Shown: positions 9,402-19,506 of the stretch, piece after piece
How positions within the stretch are numbered: position 1 is the stretch's first letter
Layout of the letters: every line of letters starts with the position of its first letter
Notes under the pieces: generated by a model
What the model was told of the DNA's origin: nothing
The model's database searches: none
The model's input: only the letters and a program-made list of their open reading frames with translations
Translations under genes and position numbers: made by a program
Source of the DNA: Chara braunii
Lineage: Eukaryota > Streptophyta > Charophyceae > Charales > Characeae
Assembly (NCBI GenBank): GCA_003427395.1
Contig: BFEA01000844.1
Coordinates: forward strand, 203,379-239,017
Length of the DNA: 35,639 bases
Reading direction: 5' to 3'

Positions 9402-10369
9402 GACGAGGAGGATCTGTATCGCCGCGACGCTACAAATTTAGTTATTCAAGGTGCATACCCAGTAACCCGATTCGGTCGCTGGTGGCTGAGATCGGCAAGA
9501 GTGTGGCCGCGGTGTGCCAATATGTGGAGAATGAACATCAGAAGAAAGCTTCCAAGGAGCGGAAGAAGGCTGAGAAGAAGGAAGCTGAGGAACGCGAGAA
9601 AGTTGAACGTGCAGCAGCGGAGCTGACGAAGAAAAAGGAGGAGGGAAAGGCTAGGAAGGAAGCTGACCGTATTGAGGAAATGAACAAGAATTTGGACATA
9701 AAAGTGGCAGTGCGTGTTGGTGAGTTGTGGGAGGATGTACGTGAGGACTTGCGGCAAGAGATTCGGGAGGCAATCGGCAAACTGTTCGTAGCAGTGACAC
9801 GTGGAAAGCAGAAGAAAATACAACCGGCGGTTTCCGCATCGGACAATAGTGGGAGCAGCAGCGAGACGGAAGAACCGAGTACTCGGACCCGCAATCTCTG
9901 TATCACGGAGAAACGCAAAAGAGGTGAGGAACCGGTCTTTGAGGACAGCCCTCCTACGGAGCTGCCGCCAAAGAGAACACCGAGGAAAACAGGCAAGCCG
10001 GTGAATCTTACCTTTAAGCTTACTAGATCGAGGGCTAAGGAGAAGATGAAGACCGTGACCCCGACCCCGAAGAAGACGCCTGCGTCAATTCATAAGAAGA
10101 AGATCCCAACATCTATTGGAATGGTTGCGCGTTTGAAGCTTGAGAAGCAGTTTATGCATGAATTGAAGAACTTGGATGCTTTGGTGCTGCAAAACGTGTG
10201 CAGCGATGAAGGTATTCCCTATAACGGCAAGTTCGAAGCTGTTTTTGATATAGCTGCTCACCATATCAAGCTTGCCTACGATACGGACGATGAAGACGAG
10301 GCGGAGACTTCACAAGAAGCGGAGACGAAGGAAACCACCGAGGGCGATGGTAAACCAGAAGTTGAGTGA
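9402..10369 (+). CDS. Retroelement ORF: coiled coil plus SAP-like DNA-binding domain
   Basis: This is the longest uninterrupted non-RT frame of the element. The frame is open from 9296, but the first 35 residues come from the inverted-repeat arm, so I start it after that. Next come a basic/aromatic stretch (RRYKFSYSRCIPSNPIR), a charged coiled coil (about 9526-9700, rich in KKAEKKEAEEREK-type heptads) and an amphipathic segment (GELWEDVREDLRQEIREAIG). A Lys/Pro/Thr-rich linker follows. At about 10162-10266 the pattern ELKNLDALVLQNVCSDEGIP then YNGKFEAVFDIAAHH resembles a SAP helix-extended-loop-helix DNA-binding domain. The C-terminus is acidic. It lies just upstream of the GIY-YIG ORF and probably belonged to the same polyprotein. 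Confidence 0.6.
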
Positions 10370-10569
10370 TGTGGCTTCAGCACTGCTGACCTTTGGAAGA
10401 TTGTTGGCTGTCTCACAAAGTGGAGGGCTAAGAGTAAGTGTGTTGGCATTGTTGTAGAGGAACTTCTTCGATTGCTGAAAGTTTGATGGTCCTTTTCTGG
10501 GTTATTTCGTTGGAATCTCAAATGCTTGGATGCGTGGCTACAACTATACGACACTTTCAGTCCGGACTT

Positions 10570-10995
10570 TGTGAATATTTCCGGGTGTGTATACATGGCA
10601 GTGTCACCCTTTTGCAAGTCTCATCCAGACACCTAGATACTAGGTGGCGTGAACACTTGTATGCCTGTCGCACGCATAAACCGATTCACTTCTGTAGGTG
10701 GTTGACTTCGTTTGGCGTTGACAACTATGTACTTATTCTGGTAGACTCTATCATCAATGATGAGCTGACGACACTGGAGGATGTCTACATACGCCAATGG
10801 TCTCCGTATCTTAATACGTCAGGCGACAGGAAGCCGCTCAAGAACACGGGAAGCTGGAGTAAGAAGGGCAAGGATGAGAGAGTCAGGTCTGGCAAGCATA
10901 CGATAGGAAACTACCGTACGATCGCACCTTTGCGCTTTCGTACGCGTCAGGAGGATAACTGGCGGTTGAACCTTTTTGACATCCTCAAGGAATAG
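10570..10995 (+). CDS. GIY-YIG endonuclease domain of a Penelope-like element
   Basis: GIY-YIG nucleases cut DNA; in Penelope-like elements they nick the target for retrotransposition. Near 10583 one frame shows GCVYMAVS, a degenerate GIY/YIG strand. A frameshift follows, then the main frame gives TRWREHLYACRTHKPIHFCR, WLTSFGVDNYVLILVDSI, and LEDVYIRQWSPYLNTSGDR. The Arg and His of RWREH, the presumed catalytic Glu of LEDVYI and the Asn of YLN fit the family pattern. A basic tail (KKGKDERVRSGKHTIGNYR) follows and ends at a stop at 10993. The domain lies upstream of RT sequence, in contrast to canonical Penelope elements, where it is C-terminal. The broken N-terminal strand means the copy is inactive. 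Confidence 0.7.
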   Translation, partial: CEYFRVCIHGSVTLLQVSSRHLDTRWREHLYACRTHKPIHFCRWLTSFGVDNYVLILVDSIINDELTTLEDVYIRQWSPYLNTSGDRKPLKNTGSWSKKGKDERVRSGKHTIGNYRTIAPLRFRTRQEDNWRLNLFDILKE

Positions 10996-11390
10996 GAAGA
11001 AGTGGGTTCACGTTGATTTGCGATCTATACAAGTGTAGGGAATATATGGCATACACCATGAAAAAAGTTCTCCAAGGCCTTCGGAGAAATCTACGATAAC
11101 AATTGGTACTGAGAAACTTCTATTGAAGGGTTGTAACGGACGACTCGAAGGCGAAGGGAGGATCACTGCGGACTACTTGCGATCGTGGAAGCCATAGTGC
11201 AACTATTTGAAGAAGGTGTTGATTTCAATTATGAAGAAACCCAAGTACTTATCTCAAGTTTACTAGTGGGAGATGCGCAGTGTTTTACGTCTCTATCGCG
11301 CGGTGAAGGACTTCACATACAAATCAACCAGGAAGTACCTTTGCAAACTGATCTCAGGAGTTTTTGTGGAGAGGTTTAACCTTAGCCTTA
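10996..11390 (+). pseudogene. Penelope-like RT, N-terminal part before the LINE insertion
   Basis: Fragmented frames (11185-11379 and 11273-11390) encode FEEGVDFNYEETQVLISSLL and VLRLYRAVKDFTYKSTRKYL, then LCKLISGVFVERFNLSL, with a frameshift between them. The last piece runs into the LINE junction at 11390. It continues in frame on the far side of the LINE (at 16293: STYLLIRVKFDD). I cannot name the motif; its placement between endonuclease and RT core suggests the RT N-terminal extension. Confidence 0.55.
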
Positions 11391-11479
11391 AGGGTATAAT
11401 GAATAGCGCTAACACGATAGACCCAGTTAGGGCAGTGTATGGGAAATACCGCATCTGGAATCAATGCAGGACAGCGGCT

Positions 11480-12592
11480 GACCTCGACTTGCGCTCGCTG
11501 AATGTGAACGGCCTGGCCTCATGTAAACCAGAAAAACAAAATGCAATCTGGGATTTGATGTAAGGAGTAGGGGGGAGAAACTGGCCAAATATCGTCTGTG
11601 TCCAGGAAACGCACCTGATGGACACCCCAGAGCACAACCGCACCCACAAGATGATCTGGCCATACCGAGCCTTCAGGGCCCATGCCCCGAAACCCGGAAG
11701 TGCAGGGGTGGCCATTTGGATCCCCCCGGAGTCCAGGGCGGACCCGGTCCATTGGGTGATGGACCAGGAGGAAGGCAGGTGGACATGGTCACACTGGAAA
11801 TCGAAATCGTATGTATAATGTGTATCTACGCCCCCAACACGGTAAGGGAGAGAATAATTTTTTTTGAGAATATTAAAGCACAGATACCGAAAGGGGTCCC
11901 AGTCATTATAGCAGGGGACTACAATGCAGCCCCGGACCGATGGATGGATAGATGGCGGACCCCCTTACGTGGAGGAGGATTAGTGGATGATAAACGACTT
12001 ATGCCTCTCCCTGAAAATCTTTGACTCCTTCCGGAAACTGAACCCAGACACAAGATTCTACTCATGTCTACGGAAGACTGGTACTGAAGGTCAGTCAAAA
12101 TCCAAGATTGATTTAATCCTCATCTCGAAAGACATGGGGGGATCGCTGCTTTTAGCAACGATCTTGCCTGCAAGTCCATACCTGGGCCTTGACCACAAAA
12201 TGTGCACGGTTACTCTATCCTTTCGAAAGAAACCAGACTGGGGTCCGGGCTTCTACGAGCTCAACACTTGCATTTTGAAACAAAAAACCTTTCACAACTA
12301 CATTGCAGACTGTTGGAAATACTGGCACATGCAAAAACAACACTTCCAACAAGCAATTGACTGGTTCAACAACGGGTTATTCTATCTGGGTAAAAAATGT
12401 CAAGAATACTCTAAACTATTGGCAGCCAAGAAACTCAACAGGAAATGGAATTCCACCAGCTGCAACAACTTGAGCACCAGGACCAGTCGAACGACAGCCA
12501 AAATTTGCAAGCAGAAGAATGCTCAGAGATTTAAACGCTCAGAAACCGACTTCAGGCTTTCGCCACGCAACGCTGGGAAGGAGTACGACTGA
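11480..12592 (+). pseudogene. LINE ORF2 N-terminus: AP-like endonuclease (frameshifted)
   Basis: The exonuclease-endonuclease-phosphatase family domain nicks target DNA for target-primed reverse transcription. Motifs occur in order in three frames: SLNVNGLASCKPEKQNAIWD (about 11495), IVCVQETHLMD (about 11593, with the catalytic Glu), MCIYAPNT (about 11820), IIAGDYNAAPD (about 11908), SKIDLILIS (about 12104) and YLGLDHKMC (about 12180, where Ser-Asp-His is usual). At least three frameshifts separate them. The region after 12220 is the EN-RT linker, with residues such as KPDWGPGFYELNT. Confidence 0.85.
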
Positions 12593-12822
12593 CAAGGTAC
12601 CAAACAGAAGGAACAATGGATATGATTTTTTTTAGCATGGTCAGAGTGCGCTCGCACAGAACTACCATCGAGGCACTTTATGATCCACAAACCGGACATC
12701 AAGATATCGTCACCTCCACCCCTCACTGAGCACAAATAGCACGATCATTTTTCCAAGACCTGTTCACCTCAAGGTGCGTCCGGCAGGAGAGAAATGCCAG
12801 GGAAAAAGATATTGCGGATTTC

Positions 12823-14526
12823 TTGACTCCAATAGAGAAGACCCTAACAGGCCAGCATAAAATAGACCTGGACCGACCCCTGTCCAAGGAGGAGATATGG
12901 ACGGCGATGATGCAGATGGAAGAAGAGAAGACGCCGGGCATCGATGGGTTCTGGGAAACCTTTGGACGCAGATGGCCCCGGATCTCATGGAGTTTTATCA
13001 GCAGATGTGGGAAACAGGGACAATGAGGGAGTTGGTGGGCCAGGGCATTCTCACTTTGTTACACAAAAAGGGAGATAAGATGGACATCCGAAACTACAGG
13101 CCAATAACCTTGCTCACAGTTGTCTATAAAATGCTAGCAAAGACCCCTGCGAACCGGCTGCTCCCCGTCCTGGAAGATATTATCCATCTAATGCAAACCG
13201 GGTTCATCAAAGATCGCAGGATCCAAGATAACATACTATTAGTTAATGAAGTACTCAAGCTGACAAGACAGGACAACCAAAACGCTGTTGTGGTCTTCAT
13301 AGATTTCGAAAAAGCTTACGACCATGTGGACTGGCTATTCCTGGACAAATGTATGGAAAAAATGAACATAGGGCCAAATTTTCGGTGTTGGACTGCGGTG
13401 CTACACTATAACGCAACCACGTGCGTTCAAATCAATGGAAGGATAGCACCACCCTTCCCACTGCAGCGGTCGGTCCGTCAGGGGGACCCTCTGACACCCT
13501 TCAGTGATGGAGGCACTGACAACAAATCTTCGAACTAACAAAGACCTGAGGAAACTGCAGATCTCTTCCATCCCAGAAGAAGCAATCCCGATCTACTCAA
13601 TGTTCGCGGACGATCTGACACTCATGGTCGACGCAACTGCAGCAAACATGGAAGAGATCAGGCGATTGTTCGATCGATTTACAACAGTTTCAGACATGAC
13701 GGTCAACTGGGGGAACAAGACCCTGGGTTGGTGGATTCACCACCAAGGGGTCCGCCCCCCCGAGCTTCCGCGGGTTAAGTGGCTGCCAGACACGGCCCCG
13801 GTCAGGGTACTGGGAATCATGTTAACGGCACTGGGCAGACCCACATCGAACGACGAATGGATCCTGAAGCCCGCTCTAGAGAAACTGGCACACTGGAAAG
13901 ACCATCATACCTCTCTTATTGGCAGGGCATTGACAATCAATAGCATGGTATTGACGGCCCTCTGGTACAAATCTGCAATCTGGGCCCTCAGCAAGAAGGT
14001 CGTTCGGTCACTAAAGCGACAGGTAACAACCCTGCTATGGAGAGGAAACCAAGAACTTCCAAATGTTATTAGCAGGGTAGCCTGGAGCTCGGCGATTCAA
14101 CCTAAAGACAAAGGAGGCCTAGGGATCTTGGACCCAGATACTCAGCTCAAGGCATTAACAATTCAATGGATCCGAAGACTGTTATTCACCCAACGCCTCC
14201 CATGGCATGCCCTTGCGTTGGAACAAATAGCTAGGCTTGCCCCGCAGACACCGCCGGGAGTCAATCCACTAACCTGGCTGGAGGACCTTTACTGGACAAT
14301 ACCACGATCCCGTCTGGATCTGGCCAGGGATGACTTTTGGACCCGAGTTCTGCACGCCTGGAGACAACTCCCGCTGCCCGATAAACCCCCACAAACCAGA
14401 TGCGAAGAGATGGCACGCCAACCCCTTTTCGGGAATAGGTGGATAACAGACCGGAACAGTAGAGTGTACTGCAGTTCAGGCACCCCATGGAACAGCTGGG
14501 TAAAAAAAAGTATAACAGCTGGGTAA
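12823..14526 (+). pseudogene. LINE ORF2 reverse transcriptase (frameshifted)
   Basis: The non-LTR RT motifs are visible in order: TLLHKKGDKMDIRNYRPITL (13055-13114), TGFIKDRRIQDNILLVNE (about 13198), VVFIDFEKAYDHVDW (about 13290, motif A Asp), SVRQGDPLTP (about 13468), then YSMFADDLTLMVDA (about 13590, catalytic DD). Between LTP and the following MEALTTNL a few residues and the frame are lost (about 13497-13507). Downstream VRVLGIML, WKDHHTSLIGRALTINSMVL and AIQPKDKGGLGILD are typical L1 RT-thumb blocks. A 23-bp tandem duplication sits at 14493-14538 at the end of this frame. Confidence 0.9.
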
Positions 14527-14645
14527 AAAAAAGTATAACCAGAATAAAAGATATATGGGACACACAAGTGGGAGACTAGAAGACTGCACAGCAACTCAGG
14601 GCCACACTCAAGTATTTTCACAAAGTGGAATAACACATTGAAACC

Positions 14646-15896
14646 TTGATCTTTGCCATTCCCCTGGACTGGGTCAATATCCTGCGCAGAGGACCGCGGT
14701 TGGCAGAAGGGGATTGGGTAGCAGCCCCAGGCGACCCGGAGAGCGTAGGCAACGTGGTAGAGGTGCGTGCAGACGAATCCTTGACCGCTCTCTTCCACAT
14801 TGGTAGGAACAACGCGCTCATCCGGTACACCCCGGAAGTGATGAAATGGTGGGGGAACTCTGACCTACACAGGATCCGTGTGATACAAGACAAAGAGGCA
14901 TGGATCGCATATCAGCCAGACACACCCGTGACTGAGCTCCCAATTGATCCCGAGGAGTGGCAGTGGTCCCCCCAGTGGAAGCGCAGCAAAGGGGACAACA
15001 TGAAGTTGTACACCTTGATGGTAAAAGCCACCTACCGGCTGCTGCGACCAAAAGTGAATATAAAAGAAAAGGTGAAGGACCGGTGGAGGTCTCACCTGAA
15101 TATAGGAACTGAAGCAATCCGTCCCATCCGATGGTTCTCCGCCACAAAGTCCAGGCCGGCGAAGATGGCCTCGCTACAATGGCAGATAGAACACCGCTGC
15201 CTACCCACCAACGACTGGCTGATCGACCGCACATATCTGGAGCAGAAGGGACGGGCGCTACCATGGTGTAAGTCGTGCCACACCGCCTTCCCCTCCCGCA
15301 GAATCCCAGAAACCATAGAGCAAATATTCATGCAGTGTCCGGGAGCCGTGCTCACATGGCGGTGGTGGGATAGAATCTGGACACAGTTAGCCACAGGTTC
15401 CAACTGGCCATGGGACTGGAGAGCCATATTGTGCGAAACGTGGTACTCCCCCACTGAAAACAACATGTTCAAGCTGGGAAGGAGAGCTGTCATGTGGGCC
15501 CTCTGGAGAAAACGCTGTATCTTGGCAATAGAGGGGGTCCGCATAGCTGGGGAGGAAGTAACAGACATGATAAAACAGTTCAGGGCACAGTGGCAAAAAA
15601 TAAAAAACCAATTGGATCTGTTTCAGACACCCAAGGACATAAAACAAGCAATTCAGCAATTCTCGGGGGATTGGTTGGGAAGTGAGAAGGGGGGCTGGTT
15701 CGCCTCCGTTCAATGGGACGGCGTACCGGCTCGGGAATGCCACCAAGACGAGCTCAGGAGAGATTATTCTATCAGCTTCAGAGATTGGACCACGGTGAGA
15801 GAGGAGATCCCGCTGCGACCACCCACTGATTTCCCCGATCCGTTCCCGCCCCACCAGCTGGCAATGGTCGACATGCAATGGTATGGCGCAGAGTGA
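14646..15896 (+). pseudogene. LINE ORF2 C-terminal region with zinc-binding domain
   Basis: A 416-residue open frame, the best preserved part of the LINE, holds conserved RHIRV/IDPEEWQW blocks. A zf-RVT-like domain lies at about 15264-15345: WCKSC, then ETIEQIFMQCPGA. The usual His of the C-C-H-C set is replaced by Gln (E-Q-I-F where E-H-I-F is common), so zinc binding may be impaired. Tail blocks RRAVMWALWRKRC and ELRRDYSISFRDWTTV match the degenerate copy at 188-1430. A related but divergent version occurs in the LINE at 32368-33489. Confidence 0.85.
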
Positions 15897-16145
15897 GTGA
15901 TGTGGATCTGACGGTCTGATGCAGACGAAAGAAGCAGTGGGGGAAAGGGTCTTCTGAAACCAACAGGGTTGTTCTTCATCAGAATTCGGAAGTGGGGGAG
16001 CCAGGAAGAGATAGCAGATATCTGGCGCCTGGTTCAGGGCGAAGAGGCTCCCCCCTCCTGCTCAGTCAATCCCCTGGTCTTCAGGGTAATCAATGCTGGC
16101 AGGATCATACTATATTTTTTCTGAGGTAATGTGACTTGAATCTTG

Positions 16146-16286
16146 TCTATGTAAGGGACGCTGGACCCGGTTTCCAGCAGGTGCTGCTCCCCACCAATAG
16201 ATGGAGCCCCCCCAGGTGCTAGCGGTGTCTGCTCTTACCAGCACCGCTAGCACTGACGGGTGTTGCAGTAAAAAAAAAAAAAAAAA
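16146..16286 (+). promoter_or_regulatory. LINE 3' UTR with conserved terminal hairpin and poly(A)
   Basis: The tail signature (GGGACGCTGGACCCGGTTTCC, CAGGTGCTGCTCCCCACC, AATAGATGGAGCC) is followed by a perfect 12-bp stem: GTGCTAGCGGTG at 16216-16227 pairs with CACCGCTAGCAC at 16242-16253 around a 14-nt loop. Poly(A) starts 16 nt later. Related tails at 25163-25325 (minus) and 4238-4372 form a stem at the same place. Such hairpins can serve as the RT recognition element; that role is inference here. Confidence 0.7.
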
Positions 16287-16664
16287 GCCTTAGCACATAC
16301 CTTTTAATTAGAGTAAAGTTTGATGATAGGATGCGGCTGTGCGAGCTTTGAAAGGTGGTTAACGATTTGTTGATGAGTTGTGATTTGCCAACCTGTTTTT
16401 TTGCGACGTGGCAGAAAAAACGGACGGTGGGAGAGTTGTTGCACAATCATTGAGCCTTTGCGGCTCGAAATGTGCTGAATCAGACCTGCCAGTGTGCAGG
16501 CCTACCCTATCGTAGAGTGGATGGGCAAATTCACTTTCACATGAGTAAGGTTATGGTTGATCATCCTCTGTTAGCTAACGCCAACAATATCCCGACGGTG
16601 CATATTGCTGATCGTTTGCAGTATTTGAAGGATGACATTCGTGAAGGTTTTCAGAACTGGCGGA

Positions 16665-17068
16665 ATTTCAGACACCATGTTGTCAACAAGATTGATTTCA
16701 GACACCATGTTGTCAAACTGTATGATTTGCAGTACCGATTATCAATCTTTTGTTCTCACTCTGGATACCGTGTTGAAAACTAAGGTGATTTTGACTCTGG
16801 ATACCGTGTTGACTCCTCTTGACTGCAACCCCCGTGAGACTGTCATTATGTGCGCTAAGATGTATTACGAGGCAATGATGCAGACATTCGTTTTGAACTC
16901 AGGATACAAAGTCAAACATGCTCACGTGGACATGGTGTTAAGAGAGATCCGGGAGGATGTAGATGTGGTCGGTCTTCGGAAGTTCACCAGATGAGATAAA
17001 GGACATGGTGTTAAGAGAGATCTGGGAGGATGTAGATGCGGTCGGTCTTCGGAAGTTCACCAGATGAG
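16665..17068. repeat. Three consecutive short tandem duplications
   Basis: Unit 1: ATTTCAGACACCATGTTGTC at 16665 and 16695 (period 30). Unit 2: ACTCTGGATACCGTGTTGA at 16758 and 16794 (period 36). Unit 3: GGACATGGTGTTAAGAGAGA at 16928 and 17001 (period 73). All lie within 400 bp of decayed RT sequence and are nearly identical. Confidence 0.9.
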
Positions 17069-17678
17069 AAGAAAAAAAGGGAGCATCGGATCCTCCTATG
17101 TAATTCCTAAGCATAAGGATCTGATGCGGTACCGCCCCATCATGCCCTATTTTTGTTGAACCTATTGTTCGTACGGGTAGGGGTTGTAGCGAAGGGCTTG
17201 AATCTCTTGCTTGCCAAACTCCCACGTGATTGTCACTTCAATCTAGTTGCTGTTTAGCATTTGACGGCAAGGATAGAGTTGATGAACTCGAAGATACGTC
17301 GTCTTGGACGCCCCTCCGATGTGATAGCACAATCCTTCCTTTGACATAAAGGATATGTTCAGTTGCTTACCACATCCGGATATCTTGAGAGAAGTGAGGA
17401 CGACTGGAGCTGATCATCGGCGTCTGTCGGACTTCAGAGAAGTGAGGTCCTTTGTGCGCATTGAGCTAATGCACACTTACACTTAACGCAACCAGCATCT
17501 CGCTGAGACAGAACGTGGGTATCCCGATGGGAAAAACCACTAAGTCCCCCCCTGGCCTGCGTGCTGTGTGCCTACGCGGAGTACATGTTTTTGAGCAGTT
17601 TGGGCAAATGCTCCCGCCAAGTGTTCGGTTTGCGGCGTCTCATGGACGATGTGATATCGGTAACCGCCTTCTTGTCCG

Positions 17679-17680
<2 letters not shown>

Positions 17681-17713
<33 letters not shown>
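17681..17713. repeat. Poly(T) tract inside the RT remnant
   Basis: 33 consecutive T. The sequence on each side does not suggest a minus-strand retroposon body. A second run of about 18 T lies at 18251-18268. Confidence 0.9.
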
Positions 17714-18269
17714 CAAGACACTCACTTAGGTCCAGCATCATTTCTCTGAGTGCCATCGAAGGAATTTGTGTCTGAAAAGGACAGAGGACGGGGTCCGGGA
17801 CATTGGACATTCTTGGATGCGAGGTTCGGTGTAGGAATACGTATCCATATCTGGTCTGTGTCTGGATGTCATGCAATGAACGACGCATCTGGGCGACAGT
17901 TGACCTGGAGATTCAGAACGGGCAGTCTTTCTTGTCGTGGGGTAGTAAACAGTAGAAGAGTGCTACGATCGATAGCTACCTACACCGGATGGACAAAAAA
18001 ATACTTCAATTCGAAGTGAAATCCCAGGGGGAGTGCTCTCCCTGAAGCGAGAGCTGAGAATTAAGGAATTCCCAATGGATTTCTTTGGTCGTGTCCTGCA
18101 GAGCTTCGCCTTTCGCAAGGACAAAATTTGGACACAGACTGCGAAGATGCTCGGATGAGGGAGCTATGGAACACGGATTAAGCTGTTGGCATGGAAGTGT
18201 TTTTGGATCTTATTTTGCCTGATGCTTGGATATGGCTTACGTCACACTGCATTTTTTTTTTTTTTTTTG

Positions 18270-18616
18270 GTAAATTTCTAGTATCCTGGGGGAGTTCTCT
18301 TTTCGACTCCCAGCCATGGCTGGCTGTTCGGACAGGGTGTTTTTGATGTGAGCACTGAGTAGTGAACTCCTCCCTGGCATTTTTGGTCCGTTTACTGTTT
18401 TTTTAACTTTCTTCTAGTTCGGCCTCATGGGTCTTTGAACATACGACTTGTTTTTTCGTAGATTTTGATAGACATTGGGTCTCTCGGTGTTTTTTTTTTC
18501 TGTATGCCGGCCTGTCGTCCGGTTAGCCACTTGGGGCCCCCTGGTGGACGAGGGAACGACTTTTGGACCTTTGTTAGTTGGAGTACCTGTTTGGCATCAG
18601 GACCGGCTGGTACCAT
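18270..18616. other. 3' non-coding part of the Penelope-like element
   Basis: No coding signal was seen. The segment lies between the RT thumb remnant and the 3' direct repeat and is presumably 3' UTR. It contains a short inverted pair, GGGGGAGTTCTCTTTTCGACTCCC, at 18289-18312. Confidence 0.4.
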
Positions 18617-18911
18617 TGGCCGGCCCTTTGTCTATTTTTCCGGAATTCGACTCGCAACGTAGCTTGTCTAGAGTAGCCTCGGGGCCTATAATTATGGAGA
18701 GCACGATTTGTTAGTCCTCTTACGGTTGCTTGTGATCCGCGAACACTAATCTTATTAGCGCTAGCGGTCTACGAGAACGGTTCAGCGGAACGTTTGGAGT
18801 TTATTGGGATTGTGTGGATTGATTTTATTGGGATTGTGGTGGATTGATTTTATTGGGGGGATTGTGGATTGATGTACGACACCGTCATATTCTAAGAAAA
18901 TTGTGCATTGT
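18617..18911 (+). repeat. Direct repeat, 3' copy (LTR or pseudo-LTR-like)
   Basis: Matches 8479-8722 from TGGCCGGCCC to TTGTGCATTGT. It is about 50 bp longer because the motif GGATTGATTTTATTGGG is tandemly repeated at 18813-18862. Flanking sequences on the outer sides of the two copies give no clear target duplication. Confidence 0.8.
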
Positions 18912-19330
18912 GAGTCTTCTTGCGAGCTCCTCCTCACCGTTTGCGTGGACCGTTCGTAAGGAGGGCTGAGGAAGGGGTGTGAGCCTCTGCTTCTGCGAAG
19001 GTGTGAAGGCATCATCATGGCGATGGATGAGTGATATTGTAGGGAACGACGGAAGAAGGGGGTGAAGTTTCTACCCTGAATCGGGGGTGGTGGGTCGGGC
19101 TATGGGGTCTGGCGTTATGCGTGACCCTGCCGTGCGAGTGGCAGGGTGGCTTGGTTGTATGTTGGGAAGGGAGGGAGGGGAGGGGCTCCACTCTGTGATG
19201 GCATCACCATGGAGGGTCGTGAGCGTCCTTCTAGAAAGTGATAGCAGTATGGCTGAGCGAGCCACTTTTGATCGCGGGTGGTGGCCCAGTTGGGCTATTA
19301 TAGGGCCTGCGGATCGGTGGGACCCTCCTC
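18912..19330. repeat. G-rich dispersed repeat (two related blocks)
   Basis: The motif CTGYGAAGGYRTCA-CATGG-GRGGG recurs at about 18988-19025 and 19192-19218, and again at about 26753-26781. Surrounding sequence is similarly G-rich in all three. No coding or tRNA structure is convincing. Confidence 0.5.
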
Positions 19331-19506
19331 CGGTGCGGGTGGAAGGGTGGCTTCACTCTTGGGAGAGAGGACGTTTCGAGGGCCTCAGGGGTCGTCGTCT
19401 TGATTATCCTTTCAACCGATTTGTTTGTGTGGTTTTGTGGTTCACGTGGGTTCGCAAACTGCACAGTGCCGTGTTTCGGATTAACCGCCGTGTTCGGGAT
19501 TGACCT

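Larger units (their letters stand above)
11391..16286 (+). mobile_element. L1-type LINE (family A), about 4.9 kb, nested in the Penelope-like element
   Basis: A non-LTR retrotransposon with an apurinic-type endonuclease, an RT with FADD box and a zinc-knuckle C-terminus, followed by a 3' UTR with hairpin and poly(A) (16270-16286). AGCCTTA precedes it (11384-11390) and follows the A tail (16286-16292), a short target duplication. Excising the LINE and one copy joins the host frame as FNLSL-STYLL without a break. Only about 90 bp precede the endonuclease, and no ORF1 is visible, so it is probably 5' truncated. Several frameshifts split ORF2, so it is inactive. Confidence 0.9.
16293..18240 (+). 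pseudogene. Penelope-like reverse transcriptase remnant (copy 1)
   Basis: After the LINE the host frame resumes with STYLLIRVKFDDRMRLCEL. Recognisable RT blocks are TPLDCNPRETVIMCAKMYYE (about 16813), SSYVIPKHKDLMRYRPIMP (about 17090), LPRDCHFNLVAV (about 17220), VGIPMGK (17515), SPPLACVLCAYAEYMF (about 17545, after a frameshift) and LRRLMDDVI (17630-17656, catalytic box). Then come GHWTFLDARFG (about 17798) and a thumb-like ELRIKEFPMDFFGRVLQSFA / FRKDKIW (about 18050-18130). The GIPMG and xDD context matches Penelope-like and telomerase-like RTs. Motif A is not visible, a 33-nt poly(T) interrupts at 17681-17713, and several short tandem duplications lie in the N-terminal half. Confidence 0.7.
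8479..18911 (+). mobile_element. Composite Penelope-like retroelement, interrupted by a LINE
   Basis: In order, the plus strand carries a direct repeat (8479-8722), a CCHC zinc-knuckle ORF, a coiled-coil/SAP-like ORF, a GIY-YIG endonuclease ORF, and an RT whose first part precedes and second part follows a nested 4.9-kb LINE. It ends in a second copy of the direct repeat (18617-18911). RT blocks of PKHKD, GIPMGK-SPP and MDDV type, with a GIY-YIG nuclease, point to the Penelope-like group. The nuclease lies N-terminal to the RT, the permuted order described for green-lineage Chlamys-type elements; that assignment is from memory and needs a tree. Frameshifts, stops and deletions (RT motif A is not visible) show it is dead. 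Without the LINE the element would be about 5.5 kb. Confidence 0.6.
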
